Translations under genes and position numbers: made by a program | IMG/VR virus record: IMGVR_UViG_3300046501_000552 | Span: 1 to 64,000 of that record | Source of the DNA: a virus | Reading direction: 5' to 3' (one strand) | Length of the DNA stretch: 64,000 bases | Shown here: in pieces, positions 33,284-40,816 of the stretch | Layout of the letters: each line of letters begins with the position of its first letter | Numbering within the stretch: position 1 is the stretch's first letter | The notes under the pieces: generated by a model | What the model was told of the DNA's origin: nothing | What the model saw: only the letters and a program-made list of their open reading frames with translations | Databases searched by the model: none

Positions 33284-33697
33284 CTAGCCCAAAACTTCGG
33301 ACTTATGACGGAACAACTTCTGCAGATCCGCATCGACCTCACCTTCACGACCGTAACGCAACCACGCTGGGATGCAGGCCTTGATCTGTTGTACGAGGTC
33401 ACCGATGGTGGATTCAGGAAGAGGACCTCCCTTGGATAGCAGCGCTATGGCATCGACCGAAGTCTTGCCGTCCCAGATGGCTTTGGAAAGCGACGCGGGC
33501 AAACCCATCGCTTTTTCCTCGCCAGCCAGGTCCATGAGATTGTTGAGCTTACGAATCGTCTGAACATCCAAGCTGCGCGTTTCCTTCGCCTGGGCGACGA
33601 TCGACGTCAACAAGATCAGTCGCTTCATCCGTCCAGGCAGTGACGATTCGAGGACCCCCGCCGCTGCAGATTTCAGACTTGCCGTTAACCGTAACAT
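33284..33697 (-). CDS. hypothetical protein, 137 aa
   Basis: MLRLTASLKSAAAGVLESSL... then helices (RMKRLILLTSIVAQAKETRS, IRKLNNLMDLAGEEKAMGLP). It is basic and helical with no domain recognised. The ATG at 33697 is preferred over a TTG two codons upstream because GGAG sits at proper spacing. The helix at residues 26-38 is moderately hydrophobic but flanked by charges, so a membrane role is doubtful. It follows the RNase H gene after 144 bases that hold nothing recognisable. Confidence 0.55.
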   Translation of the reverse strand: MLRLTASLKSAAAGVLESSLPGRMKRLILLTSIVAQAKETRSLDVQTIRKLNNLMDLAGEEKAMGLPASLSKAIWDGKTSVDAIALLSKGGPLPESTIGDLVQQIKACIPAWLRYGREGEVDADLQKLFRHKSEVLG

Positions 33698-33841
33698 GGA
33701 CAAAACTCCAATAATGGGCCGCCACTGACGGTAATAAGCAGCAACCCATCGAGGTTAGTGAGATTGCGGTGTCACAATCCGCACGTTACTGTACATCCGA
33801 CACATCTTCCCCGGAGCTCCAGACCTCGAACCCTGCCACCC

Positions 33842-35479
33842 TTACGCCTTGGCAGGCGTGACGATGCGCACGTTCGAATATACTCCGGCCCAGATCCCCA
33901 GATCCTCCTCGGTTTCAATCACCGTGGCGTAACGGAAAATGTGCGGGGCCTCCAGCCAGGTAATCAAACTGACTTTCGGGTGAGAATTCTCCAGGCGTTT
34001 CAGAGCGTTCCGATCGAGGAGGTCAATGCCAAGTGTCAGGGTCACTGACGCAGAGCCGATACCTTCATCGGTCTTATACTTAGCCTCAACATCCATGGCC
34101 GCAAACCCGACGTTGTACTTCGGATTTAGCGTGCAGACGTCGACCGTCTCTTTCTTGACGACCTTTTGACTCTTCTCATACAGAATATCGGTCAGATCCG
34201 TGACAACAATCTCCGGGTCCTTCGCCAGATACTGATTGAGCTTGTGCATCAGGAGCTCAATGGACTCCACGGCACGCATCGCCAGATGGGGCGGTTGGTG
34301 CTCGCGCGTGATGGGTTCCTTCTGCTTGTCCTTATCGAGACTGTGCAAATCGAAGGTGTCCAGCCGCCGCGGATTGTCCTGTACCATCACAAGCGGTCCA
34401 TGCTGCGAGAGCTTCTTGTGAATGTCGGGACGGTAGATGAAGTCGAGGCGCGCCGAGGCGAGCGCCATGACGTTATCAGCCAGCGTGCTCTGGTGACCGC
34501 GCACCAGTTCCAACACCGGGTCGGGTGTCTTCAGCTTGACAATCGCGTACGCACCGTCACTGATGCGCTTGCCCGGATGCTCTTCCTCGCGACCGTTACT
34601 GAGGTAGTACTCACCCGCACGGAAGTAATCCGTACAGGTGTTAAAGTACATGCGGGGCATCGAGATAAACGGATGCTTTTCCGTGTCGTACTTCCAGTAG
34701 CCGTCGGCTGGGGACGTGTCGATTGACGCGTAGGTGGTCGCCACCGGCCCGTCCGGATCGAAGCTCCACGACTTGCCGAACATCGCCCGTTGTGAGAGCA
34801 TCACGCCGATGGTCGCGGCCTGATCAGCCGTCTCGTTGCCCAGATGGTCGTTATGACCCTTGACCCAGTCAAAGCGCACTGTCACGCCGCGATTGGTCAA
34901 GATGTCGCGAGCGCTTACGAGCCTCTTCCAGTACTCAGCATTCTTCACGACCATGCCGTCGGACTTGATCCAGTTATTGCGAATCCAGGTCGGCACGTAA
35001 TCCATCAGGCCATTGCAGACGTACTTCGAATCGCAATGCACCTGCACAATCTTCACGTCGTACTGTGCGGCATGCTCCAGCGCTTGCGTCGCTGCCACCA
35101 GCTCGGCGATGTTGTTGGTGATTGCCGCGCTGAACGAGCCATACCCGTCGATGTAAGCAATCGGGGTGACTTCCATGTGCTTACGACGGGCAAGTGGGTT
35201 GCTCAACCATTCCTGGAAATCCGCGAGCGTCCAGTCATTGGTCTGCTTGTTGTACTCGACCTTGGTTACATAACCCGCAGCCGTTACGATGTGGTCCGGG
35301 TTGCCCGAACCTTTCTTCGGCTTCGCAGCCGCGTACAGATAGCCGTGAATGCCCCAGCCACCAGGGCCAGGATTCGGGCGGCAGCCCCCGTCAGTGTGAT
35401 ACACCACACCTTGCGGGGCATCGAGTAGTGCCGGTTGGCCTTTTGCAGGCTCAGCACCGACTTCTTCTACGCTTGACAT
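33842..35479 (-). CDS. rnhA-like: RNase HI with phage-specific C-terminal domain, 545 aa
   Basis: Residues 25-220 are RNase HI: VVYHTDGGCRPNPGPGGWG (first catalytic Asp in TDGG), NNIAELVAATQAL (Glu), VQVHCDSKYVCNGL (Asp) and WVKGHNDHLGNETADQAA (final Asp after the His loop). A 60-residue insertion between the first Asp and the Glu is unusual. Residues about 235-545 form an unknown domain with an Asp/Lys-rich central helix. The enzyme would remove RNA from RNA-DNA hybrids in phage replication. The ATG at 35479 has AAAGGA nine bases upstream, so it is probably an independent start, yet the same frame stays open upstream into a GIY-YIG domain (see next entry). Confidence 0.82.
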   Translation of the reverse strand: MSSVEEVGAEPAKGQPALLDAPQGVVYHTDGGCRPNPGPGGWGIHGYLYAAAKPKKGSGNPDHIVTAAGYVTKVEYNKQTNDWTLADFQEWLSNPLARRKHMEVTPIAYIDGYGSFSAAITNNIAELVAATQALEHAAQYDVKIVQVHCDSKYVCNGLMDYVPTWIRNNWIKSDGMVVKNAEYWKRLVSARDILTNRGVTVRFDWVKGHNDHLGNETADQAATIGVMLSQRAMFGKSWSFDPDGPVATTYASIDTSPADGYWKYDTEKHPFISMPRMYFNTCTDYFRAGEYYLSNGREEEHPGKRISDGAYAIVKLKTPDPVLELVRGHQSTLADNVMALASARLDFIYRPDIHKKLSQHGPLVMVQDNPRRLDTFDLHSLDKDKQKEPITREHQPPHLAMRAVESIELLMHKLNQYLAKDPEIVVTDLTDILYEKSQKVVKKETVDVCTLNPKYNVGFAAMDVEAKYKTDEGIGSASVTLTLGIDLLDRNALKRLENSHPKVSLITWLEAPHIFRYATVIETEEDLGIWAGVYSNVRIVTPAKA

Positions 35480-35929
35480 ACGCTGTAATCCTTTCTTTTC
35501 TATTCGTACCGAATCAGAGTGTTTCGGGCTCGTCAGAGTATCCCTCAGGGGAATATATTGTTTCTTGCGTGTCCGAGACGCCCTCGCCTGATTCAGTAGG
35601 TAAGGTTGTCCATGGTGCAGGTCTAAGTAGTCCTGCTCGACCTCTTTCGTCACCTCGACTGGGAGGTTGATGTAGTAGAAATCAAAGGTTCGCTTACCTT
35701 CTTTAAACGCACGTTGCAAACCCTTGTTTTCGGCTACACCCCGTTTAAGTGCACGTAAGTGTTTAATCCGACCTCGGTACAAGTGCTTGGTTTGTCCGAA
35801 GAAGACTTCATCGGTCTGGGGGAAATGAATCGCGTAGACGCCAGGCAAAGGAATGCGTTTGCGCAAATCCCCGTGGACATAAAGCGACAGATTGGTCTGA
35901 AGCCAATCTCGGATCGTAGATGGTGTCAT
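33842..35929 (-). CDS. GIY-YIG domain read in frame into RNase HI (695 aa fusion form)
   Basis: From ATG 35929 there is no stop before the RNase H end, giving a 695-residue protein. Residues 28-115 form a GIY-YIG-fold domain: LPGVYAIHFPQTDEVFFGQT (Y32; F44-G45), R52/R54, H57, LQRAF box and E98. Residues 116-150 form a basic linker, and M151 is the separate RNase H start with its own ribosome site. A fusion or a nested pair are both possible: an upstream protein ending as the fusion, with RNase H also made alone. No stop codon was seen between the domains, and a lost stop is a third possibility. Confidence 0.6.
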   Translation of the reverse strand: MTPSTIRDWLQTNLSLYVHGDLRKRIPLPGVYAIHFPQTDEVFFGQTKHLYRGRIKHLRALKRGVAENKGLQRAFKEGKRTFDFYYINLPVEVTKEVEQDYLDLHHGQPYLLNQARASRTRKKQYIPLRDTLTSPKHSDSVRIEKKGLQRMSSVEEVGAEPAKGQPALLDAPQGVVYHTDGGCRPNPGPGGWGIHGYLYAAAKPKKGSGNPDHIVTAAGYVTKVEYNKQTNDWTLADFQEWLSNPLARRKHMEVTPIAYIDGYGSFSAAITNNIAELVAATQALEHAAQYDVKIVQVHCDSKYVCNGLMDYVPTWIRNNWIKSDGMVVKNAEYWKRLVSARDILTNRGVTVRFDWVKGHNDHLGNETADQAATIGVMLSQRAMFGKSWSFDPDGPVATTYASIDTSPADGYWKYDTEKHPFISMPRMYFNTCTDYFRAGEYYLSNGREEEHPGKRISDGAYAIVKLKTPDPVLELVRGHQSTLADNVMALASARLDFIYRPDIHKKLSQHGPLVMVQDNPRRLDTFDLHSLDKDKQKEPITREHQPPHLAMRAVESIELLMHKLNQYLAKDPEIVVTDLTDILYEKSQKVVKKETVDVCTLNPKYNVGFAAMDVEAKYKTDEGIGSASVTLTLGIDLLDRNALKRLENSHPKVSLITWLEAPHIFRYATVIETEEDLGIWAGVYSNVRIVTPAKA

Positions 35930-35987
35930 GGAACTGCAGGGCAGGCATGTCGCAAAACATGAACCTACCCTGTCAAAATAACTTTTT

Positions 35988-36470
35988 TTACTGCTGATGG
36001 AGCATGACCCAGCGTTTGCATTCAGCCGCGTATTGACGCCGCTGACGCTCGCTCTGATCGCGCACCCGCGTGGCATACTGGTGCATCTGATCGATGTGAT
36101 CATTGAGTAGCTGGATGAGCGCATCCTTATCCTTGGGACTCAGTTGCCTGAGTTGATCCACTGGTACGGGCGGAGGCTGCGGCACCGGCACCAGTTTGAC
36201 GTAAGGACACAGCACATTACCAGCTTCGTCGCGTGTTGCAATGACGATCTCAGGCGCAGAAGCCGGTGAATCAACCGGTACTTCACTCGCGGCTTGATCG
36301 CCCTGATCGTCACTGCCAAACAGGAAGGAGAAAAAGCCTTTATCCTGCTTCTTAGGGGGGTCGCGCTGCTCTTGTCGACCGCGCGGCCCGTGGGGAGGCT
36401 CGTAGGTATTAAAGCTATTGCACCCCGTGAGGCCAATGGCCAGCACTACTGCGTATTTTAGCGATCTCAT
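35988..36470 (-). CDS. lipoprotein, 160 aa (candidate outer-membrane spanin)
   Basis: MRSLKYAVVLAIGLTGCNSF is a lipoprotein signal with lipobox IGLTGC, so C17 would be lipidated. After it comes a Pro-rich, acidic stretch (EPPHGPRGRQEQRDPPKKQD) and PVPQPPPVPV, then a helical end (DHIDQMHQYATRVRDQSERQ) with coiled-coil character. It starts four bases after the stop of a membrane protein gene, the layout of an i-spanin/o-spanin pair, although a 160-residue o-spanin is long. Alternatively the two are unrelated envelope proteins. A second, shorter candidate pair lies at 52660-53554. Confidence 0.6.
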   Translation of the reverse strand: MRSLKYAVVLAIGLTGCNSFNTYEPPHGPRGRQEQRDPPKKQDKGFFSFLFGSDDQGDQAASEVPVDSPASAPEIVIATRDEAGNVLCPYVKLVPVPQPPPVPVDQLRQLSPKDKDALIQLLNDHIDQMHQYATRVRDQSERQRRQYAAECKRWVMLHQQ

Positions 36471-36474
36471 GAGT

Positions 36475-36939
36475 CTACCTGCTCTTATAACCGCCAGTCC
36501 GCTCACGCGCCTGGATTTGATTAAAACGCGCTACGGTGGCGTCGTAACTGGACCACTGCTGCACCGTAGCTTCCGGCACCACAGGTGCACTAGCGGGCGA
36601 CCGGGCGGACGCAGGCAGTGCATCTGTAATCTTGTCCGGCTGCACCATCGACGTGTATTTCTTCACGGGCGGCGGTGCAGGCGGCGGTGTGTCGACCTTA
36701 GGATGATCCTCGGCACTCGTCTTTAAATCATCATACTTGTGCTTGAGCTCCACATAGTCCGTGGAGATACGCACAATGTTGGGCACCAGCCATAAGTTCA
36801 TCACGACCGAACCGATGATGGCGGCGATCAGAAAGACGCGTCCTTTGTTGGTCTTCAGTGCCTCGCTCAGTGTTTTCTTTCCAAGGAAGAGCTCCTTCAG
36901 AAACGGCCACAAGAGAGTGATAGTTTTCCATGCCAGCAT
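36475..36939 (-). CDS. membrane protein, 154 aa (candidate inner-membrane partner of the lipoprotein)
   Basis: MLAWKTITLLWPFLKELFLG (short amphipathic N-terminus), then a membrane helix at residues 34-56 (RVFLIAAIIGSVVMNLWLVP), then a helical, charged region (DYVELKHKYDDLKTSAED), a Pro-rich stretch (VDTPPPAPPPVKK) and a polar end. One membrane helix followed by a periplasmic helix is the plan of an inner-membrane spanin. The ATG at 36939 has AGGGG seven bases upstream. It is divergent from the structural gene at 37051. Confidence 0.57.
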   Translation of the reverse strand: MLAWKTITLLWPFLKELFLGKKTLSEALKTNKGRVFLIAAIIGSVVMNLWLVPNIVRISTDYVELKHKYDDLKTSAEDHPKVDTPPPAPPPVKKYTSMVQPDKITDALPASARSPASAPVVPEATVQQWSSYDATVARFNQIQARERTGGYKSR

Positions 36940-37050
36940 GATAGCCCCTATTGCTTCATTTTATGCTTAGTCTTATTCTAATGGATTTCACGACACTTGG
37001 TCCATCCCACGGTGTCCACGACCTGTTGAAGAACAGCTGGAGATTACTCG

Positions 37051-38358
37051 ATGTACACACTTAAAGGTTTTGCGAGCCACGCCTTGTTCGCAAACAACAC
37101 GCCGGGTCAAGTCAATGCCGTCGGGGAACTCTCCACGGTGTCGCGGACTTACTCGCGCGAAATCGGCCTCTACACCGATGCGGCGGGTTCGCCCAACGTC
37201 ACGCTCTGGTCTTTCTTGAGCGCCACGGACGGCACAGCTCAAGTCGTCGATGCAGACCTCGCCAAGCGCGTGCTCACGATCTGTGCCTGGTTCTACAACC
37301 AGACCATTAACAATGCCGGTCAGCAATACGCAGACGTCCTCCTGGAAGGCGCCCTCACGCAGTTTGCTGCTACCGCTAACACTTTCGCCTCCGGCGCGAT
37401 GGTCACCGACGGCACGCGCTGGTTGCCCGAATGGGTCAGCTGGACCGACGTGGCCAACCCTGGTTCGTTTATCCGGATTTGGTTTGCAGATGCCAACTTC
37501 CAGAACGAATACGACGAATCGGCTTTTGTGATCGTGCCGCCGATCACTCCGCTTGACGACTTTTTCAAAGCCGCCACGCAAGTGCAAGCGGAAGTCAGTG
37601 CCGTCACCAAGCCGCAGTTGTTCCTGAACATCCAGGCAGCCAAGGCGAACAATCCGGAAACCGACATCATCGTCATGTCCTACGACTGGCATGATCCGGC
37701 CGGAACCGGCACGCTGATCTCGACGGACTGGACGCTGATTCTCTACGGCATGGCGGGCGACAATGTCGACTCGATCAGCGATGCGCTGGAAGCCTACATC
37801 CTCGCCAACAGCTCGCATTCGCGCGATGAGTGGGTCACGGTGTTTCCGGACATCTTCAAGCGCACCGAGTTTGTGCTCATCCCCCAGTGGAACAAAATGG
37901 CGATCGCTGATCGCGCTACGGGTCAAGCGGGCATATACTCTCCGATTACGAATCTGACGGATGCGCTCGCGCTGCTCCCCCAGTTCGCTAGTTATCCAAG
38001 TGCTCATATCAATGCGCACGGCACCGTCATGGGCCATCCGTACAAGTCGCTGGCCATTGCCATGATTGGTTCGGACCAGAACCGCAACAACCTGTACGAG
38101 CTCTCGGACGTGTTCCCCGATCTCATCTCGGTGAGCTCGACTTCGACGGACTTCGCCCGCATGAGCCAGGCCACGCAGGCGTTCCTGTCGGCATTGGCCA
38201 CGATGTTGCTGGTGGCGGAATCGATGACGCAGTATTCCAGCATTCCGCTGGGTTACACCAAGTTGATCCGGAACAACATTCTGTACCTGGTGTATAACTA
38301 CCAGACGATCGACTACCTTGTCGCTGCCAAGTCGAACCCGCAGTTCGCCGCGCCGTAA
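37051..38358 (+). CDS. virion structural protein, 435 aa
   Basis: MYTLKGFASHALFANNTPGQ at ATG 37051 (CTGGAG eight bases upstream). The sequence is rich in aromatic, Asn, Ala and Thr residues with mixed beta/alpha pattern (TLWSFLSATDGTAQ, WVSWTDVANPGSFIRIWFAD) and no catalytic motif. It starts a plus-strand unit with the SPRY-like fibre protein directly downstream (12 bases between). Tail or baseplate protein is most likely by position, but its family was not recognised. Confidence 0.58.
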   Translation: MYTLKGFASHALFANNTPGQVNAVGELSTVSRTYSREIGLYTDAAGSPNVTLWSFLSATDGTAQVVDADLAKRVLTICAWFYNQTINNAGQQYADVLLEGALTQFAATANTFASGAMVTDGTRWLPEWVSWTDVANPGSFIRIWFADANFQNEYDESAFVIVPPITPLDDFFKAATQVQAEVSAVTKPQLFLNIQAAKANNPETDIIVMSYDWHDPAGTGTLISTDWTLILYGMAGDNVDSISDALEAYILANSSHSRDEWVTVFPDIFKRTEFVLIPQWNKMAIADRATGQAGIYSPITNLTDALALLPQFASYPSAHINAHGTVMGHPYKSLAIAMIGSDQNRNNLYELSDVFPDLISVSSTSTDFARMSQATQAFLSALATMLLVAESMTQYSSIPLGYTKLIRNNILYLVYNYQTIDYLVAAKSNPQFAAP

Positions 38359-38370
38359 TAGGAGCACCGC

Positions 38371-39648
38371 ATGACCGTTATCACCACCAATCTGATTCCG
38401 GAGCTGGGGGCAGCCGGAGTCTTTACGCTCACCGCGCCGTTTAACAACGCGCTGATGGCGAACGCGTCGTACACCTGTATTGCGATCCGGCAGCTTGAGG
38501 ACATCATCGCTGCAGGTGGCGACCCCTACACCCAGTACTACCAACCGCGCGAACAAACCTCGGGTGACCTGCAAGCCCAGTACCAAGCAGACCTCGGCAA
38601 CGGCGTGTGCATCATCACGCTGCAGCAGTCATCGGGGGCGGTTGCTTATGTGCCGTCGAGCTTTGTGGCCAGCTACCCGTCTAAGGGCGGTGTCCCCTAC
38701 ACCAACCTGATGATGGCAGTCGACCTGGGTGCGATGCCCACCTACGTGGACCTCACGTTTTTGAAGCAACAGATCGCCAATCTGGTGAAGACGACCGTGG
38801 GGTTGACGAGCGTGTTGATTCAGACGGTGGTGGTGTCGCCGACGACCAATCTCTCGGCGTCCGACCATGCCCGTGCTGAGGCGGCCCGGCAGGCTAACAT
38901 CACCATCACCAACACGCCCGAGTCGCAGGTGATTGCGCTGACCAAACAACTCCAGACCCTGCAAGGTCAGTACGCTAATCTGGAGGCGTTTGTGAATGCG
39001 AACATCGATAAACTCACGGGCACGACACCTCCGACCGATCCGGTGGATCAACTGGATGCAGCCTTGAGTCCAGCAGGCATCACGCTGAGCAACAACAACC
39101 TCACCGCCACCAGTACAGTAGTGGGTTGGCAATCGGCTCGCGGCACTGTCGGTCATCAGGCAGGCAAGTTCTACGCGGAAGCTACGCTCAACACGTTGGC
39201 CGGGGCAGTGGGCTTTGGCGTCTGTAACGCCAGTCAGCTCAACAACCAGCGAATCGGTACCGACACCAACGGCATGATGATCTTTACCGAAGCCGATGGG
39301 GCAACGGCCGGGATCTTCTACAACGGTGGCAATGCCCAGACGATCGGCACGGCTCCGCAGCAAGGGGACGTGGTGGGGATTGCCATCGACCTGAACGCCA
39401 AGCTCGGTTGGTTCTACAATCCGCAGACGCAGCAGTGGAATGGCGATGTGTTGGCTAACCAGAACCCGGCCACAGGTCTTGGTGGTCTGCCGCTCGCGGC
39501 GATTGCGGTTCCAGGCGGTACTGCAGGACTGGTCTACCTCGGCGTGTCACTGGATGCCAAGACGGATGCCGTGACGATCAACGCAGGTGCGACCAACTTC
39601 GTGCACACGGCGCCCACTGGCTTTAACAAGTGGAACACCGCAGTTTAA
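38371..39648 (+). CDS. fibre-like structural protein with a C-terminal SPRY-like domain, 425 aa
   Basis: Residues 1-225 are a structural N-terminus with a coiled-coil-like segment (QVIALTKQLQTLQGQYANLE). Residues about 240-425 look like a SPRY/B30.2 beta-sandwich: TVVGWQSARGTVGHQAGKFY ('GKWYFE' strand), VGFGVCNASQL, GDVVGIAIDLNAKLGWFYNP ('GDVIG...D...G.L.FY'). Such domains bind protein or sugar surfaces, so this is likely a receptor or attachment protein. The gene ends inside a 22-base tandem duplication that moved the stop codon (see repeat). AGGAG lies six bases before ATG 38371. Confidence 0.68.
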   Translation: MTVITTNLIPELGAAGVFTLTAPFNNALMANASYTCIAIRQLEDIIAAGGDPYTQYYQPREQTSGDLQAQYQADLGNGVCIITLQQSSGAVAYVPSSFVASYPSKGGVPYTNLMMAVDLGAMPTYVDLTFLKQQIANLVKTTVGLTSVLIQTVVVSPTTNLSASDHARAEAARQANITITNTPESQVIALTKQLQTLQGQYANLEAFVNANIDKLTGTTPPTDPVDQLDAALSPAGITLSNNNLTATSTVVGWQSARGTVGHQAGKFYAEATLNTLAGAVGFGVCNASQLNNQRIGTDTNGMMIFTEADGATAGIFYNGGNAQTIGTAPQQGDVVGIAIDLNAKLGWFYNPQTQQWNGDVLANQNPATGLGGLPLAAIAVPGGTAGLVYLGVSLDAKTDAVTINAGATNFVHTAPTGFNKWNTAV

Positions 39649-39665
39649 CAAGTGGAACACCGCAG
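39622..39665 (+). repeat. 22-base tandem duplication across the fibre gene stop codon
   Basis: TTTAACAAGTGGAACACCGC plus AG occurs twice in direct succession (39622-39643 and 39644-39665), identical. The second copy brings TAA into frame at 39646. Without the duplication the frame would end FNKWNTAG-stop (TGA at 39668), so the change replaces the last Gly by Val. Confidence 0.92.
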
Positions 39666-39682
39666 GCTGAAGCAACAACGGC

Positions 39683-39724
39683 ATAGAGGGAGGCTTCGGC
39701 CTCCCCTTATGTCCCTACTTTTTT
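39683..39724. terminator. bidirectional hairpin at a convergent gene junction
   Basis: Stem GGGAGGC/GCCTCCC with TTCG loop, then CTTATGTCCCTACTTTTTT on the plus strand; left flank CGGCATAGA. Between genes ending at 39648 and 39723. The best T-run of the family on the plus strand. Confidence 0.78.
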
Positions 39725-40739
39725 AATTGTACTTGAGGTTCGGTGCCATGATCGATTCGGTCGCCTCGATCGTCACTGCCGTCATGTTGCCCCGCACGTC
39801 GAGGTCGCCCAAGAGCTCAGCCTCGCCCTTGATGCTGATCTTACCCGTACCTGCGTTACCCGGTGCCGTAGTCAGGTCACCATTCAGGCCGATGTTACCG
39901 TTGTGCGTGGTGTCACCGGTGTGGGTAGTTTCTGCCGTCACGGATTCGGTAGTAGCTTTGACCGTGCGTGTCTCGGTGGTTTCACTGGTGCTGTTCGAGG
40001 CCTCGACCGACCAGTCCTTGGTGGTCCACTTAATCGAGTCATCCGCATGGCCCGAGATCGCTTTCTTGGTCATGTCGAAAAACGACCCATCGGCGTTCTC
40101 GATATGCCACTGGTGCTGCTGCGAGTCGAGGAACATCGCGTTACCGATGTCGTCTTCTAGTTGCACCTTGCCGTTACCGGTATCGAACTGGAACGAATAG
40201 GCGTAGGGCTCCCCATTGGCCTTGGTGGTGATAAGCGTGATCGACTTCTTGTGCGAACTGAATTCCACGTAGTACGTGTTGGTCTGGTCCGGGCTCGCGC
40301 CTTCCACCGCGGTGGCGCTGATGCCAAACACTACCGTCTCAAGCTTACGGAAGTTCAGGTCATTGCGCATCGTATTCCAGTAATACTTGTCGGTGTCGCC
40401 GTAGCGGTAAATGATCACCTGTTCACCGCGCCGCACATCAGGCGCAGTCAACCGGTTAGCCTGACCCACCGGTAACCAGGTCGCCTTGATGGTGCCCGAA
40501 GAGGTCATGTTCGTCTGGTACTGCTGGCCCGAGAGGTCGGTGCCTGACGCTTGCTCGGTGTTGGCATTGGTGGAGAGCTCCCCATCGACCATCGGCGTAT
40601 CCTCGATTGGCGTAATCTCCAGATCGAAGGAATTCAGGGCTTTGTTCTGAGCAGCATGGCCCAGCGAGTACACATGAAACTTACTGACGGTACCCTGCGG
40701 GCTTTCGTGACCCGCGAATTGCGCGGCAAGGTGATCCAT
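39723..40739 (-). CDS. probable baseplate spike/hub protein, gpV or gp5-like, 338 aa
   Basis: Residues about 80-140 look like an OB-fold (RRGEQVIIYRYGDTDKYYWN), the middle is beta-rich (TYYVEFSSHKKSITLITTKA, GNAMFLDSQQHQWHIENADG), and residues about 255-338 are repeats of short beta segments (THNGNIGLNGDLTTAPG, GKISIKGEAELLGDLDVRG) like the triple-stranded helix of phage spikes. This order resembles phage baseplate gpV and T4 gp5 spike parts, which pierce the outer membrane. No lysozyme domain is present; that function may sit in the tape-measure protein. The match is architectural, not motif-based. Confidence 0.5.
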   Translation of the reverse strand: MDHLAAQFAGHESPQGTVSKFHVYSLGHAAQNKALNSFDLEITPIEDTPMVDGELSTNANTEQASGTDLSGQQYQTNMTSSGTIKATWLPVGQANRLTAPDVRRGEQVIIYRYGDTDKYYWNTMRNDLNFRKLETVVFGISATAVEGASPDQTNTYYVEFSSHKKSITLITTKANGEPYAYSFQFDTGNGKVQLEDDIGNAMFLDSQQHQWHIENADGSFFDMTKKAISGHADDSIKWTTKDWSVEASNSTSETTETRTVKATTESVTAETTHTGDTTHNGNIGLNGDLTTAPGNAGTGKISIKGEAELLGDLDVRGNMTAVTIEATESIMAPNLKYN

Positions 40740-40816
40740 TTTATCGGGTCCTGTTAAAAAACACAGAGCTCAACCATCGTCTGACGACAGAATCAAGCTG
40801 TGATTAGAAGGCTTAC

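Noticed and set aside
33805-33845. A tRNA T-loop-like sequence (GGGTTCGAGG) on the minus strand
   Set aside because: The 5-bp T-stem does not form and there is no acceptor, D or anticodon arm around it.
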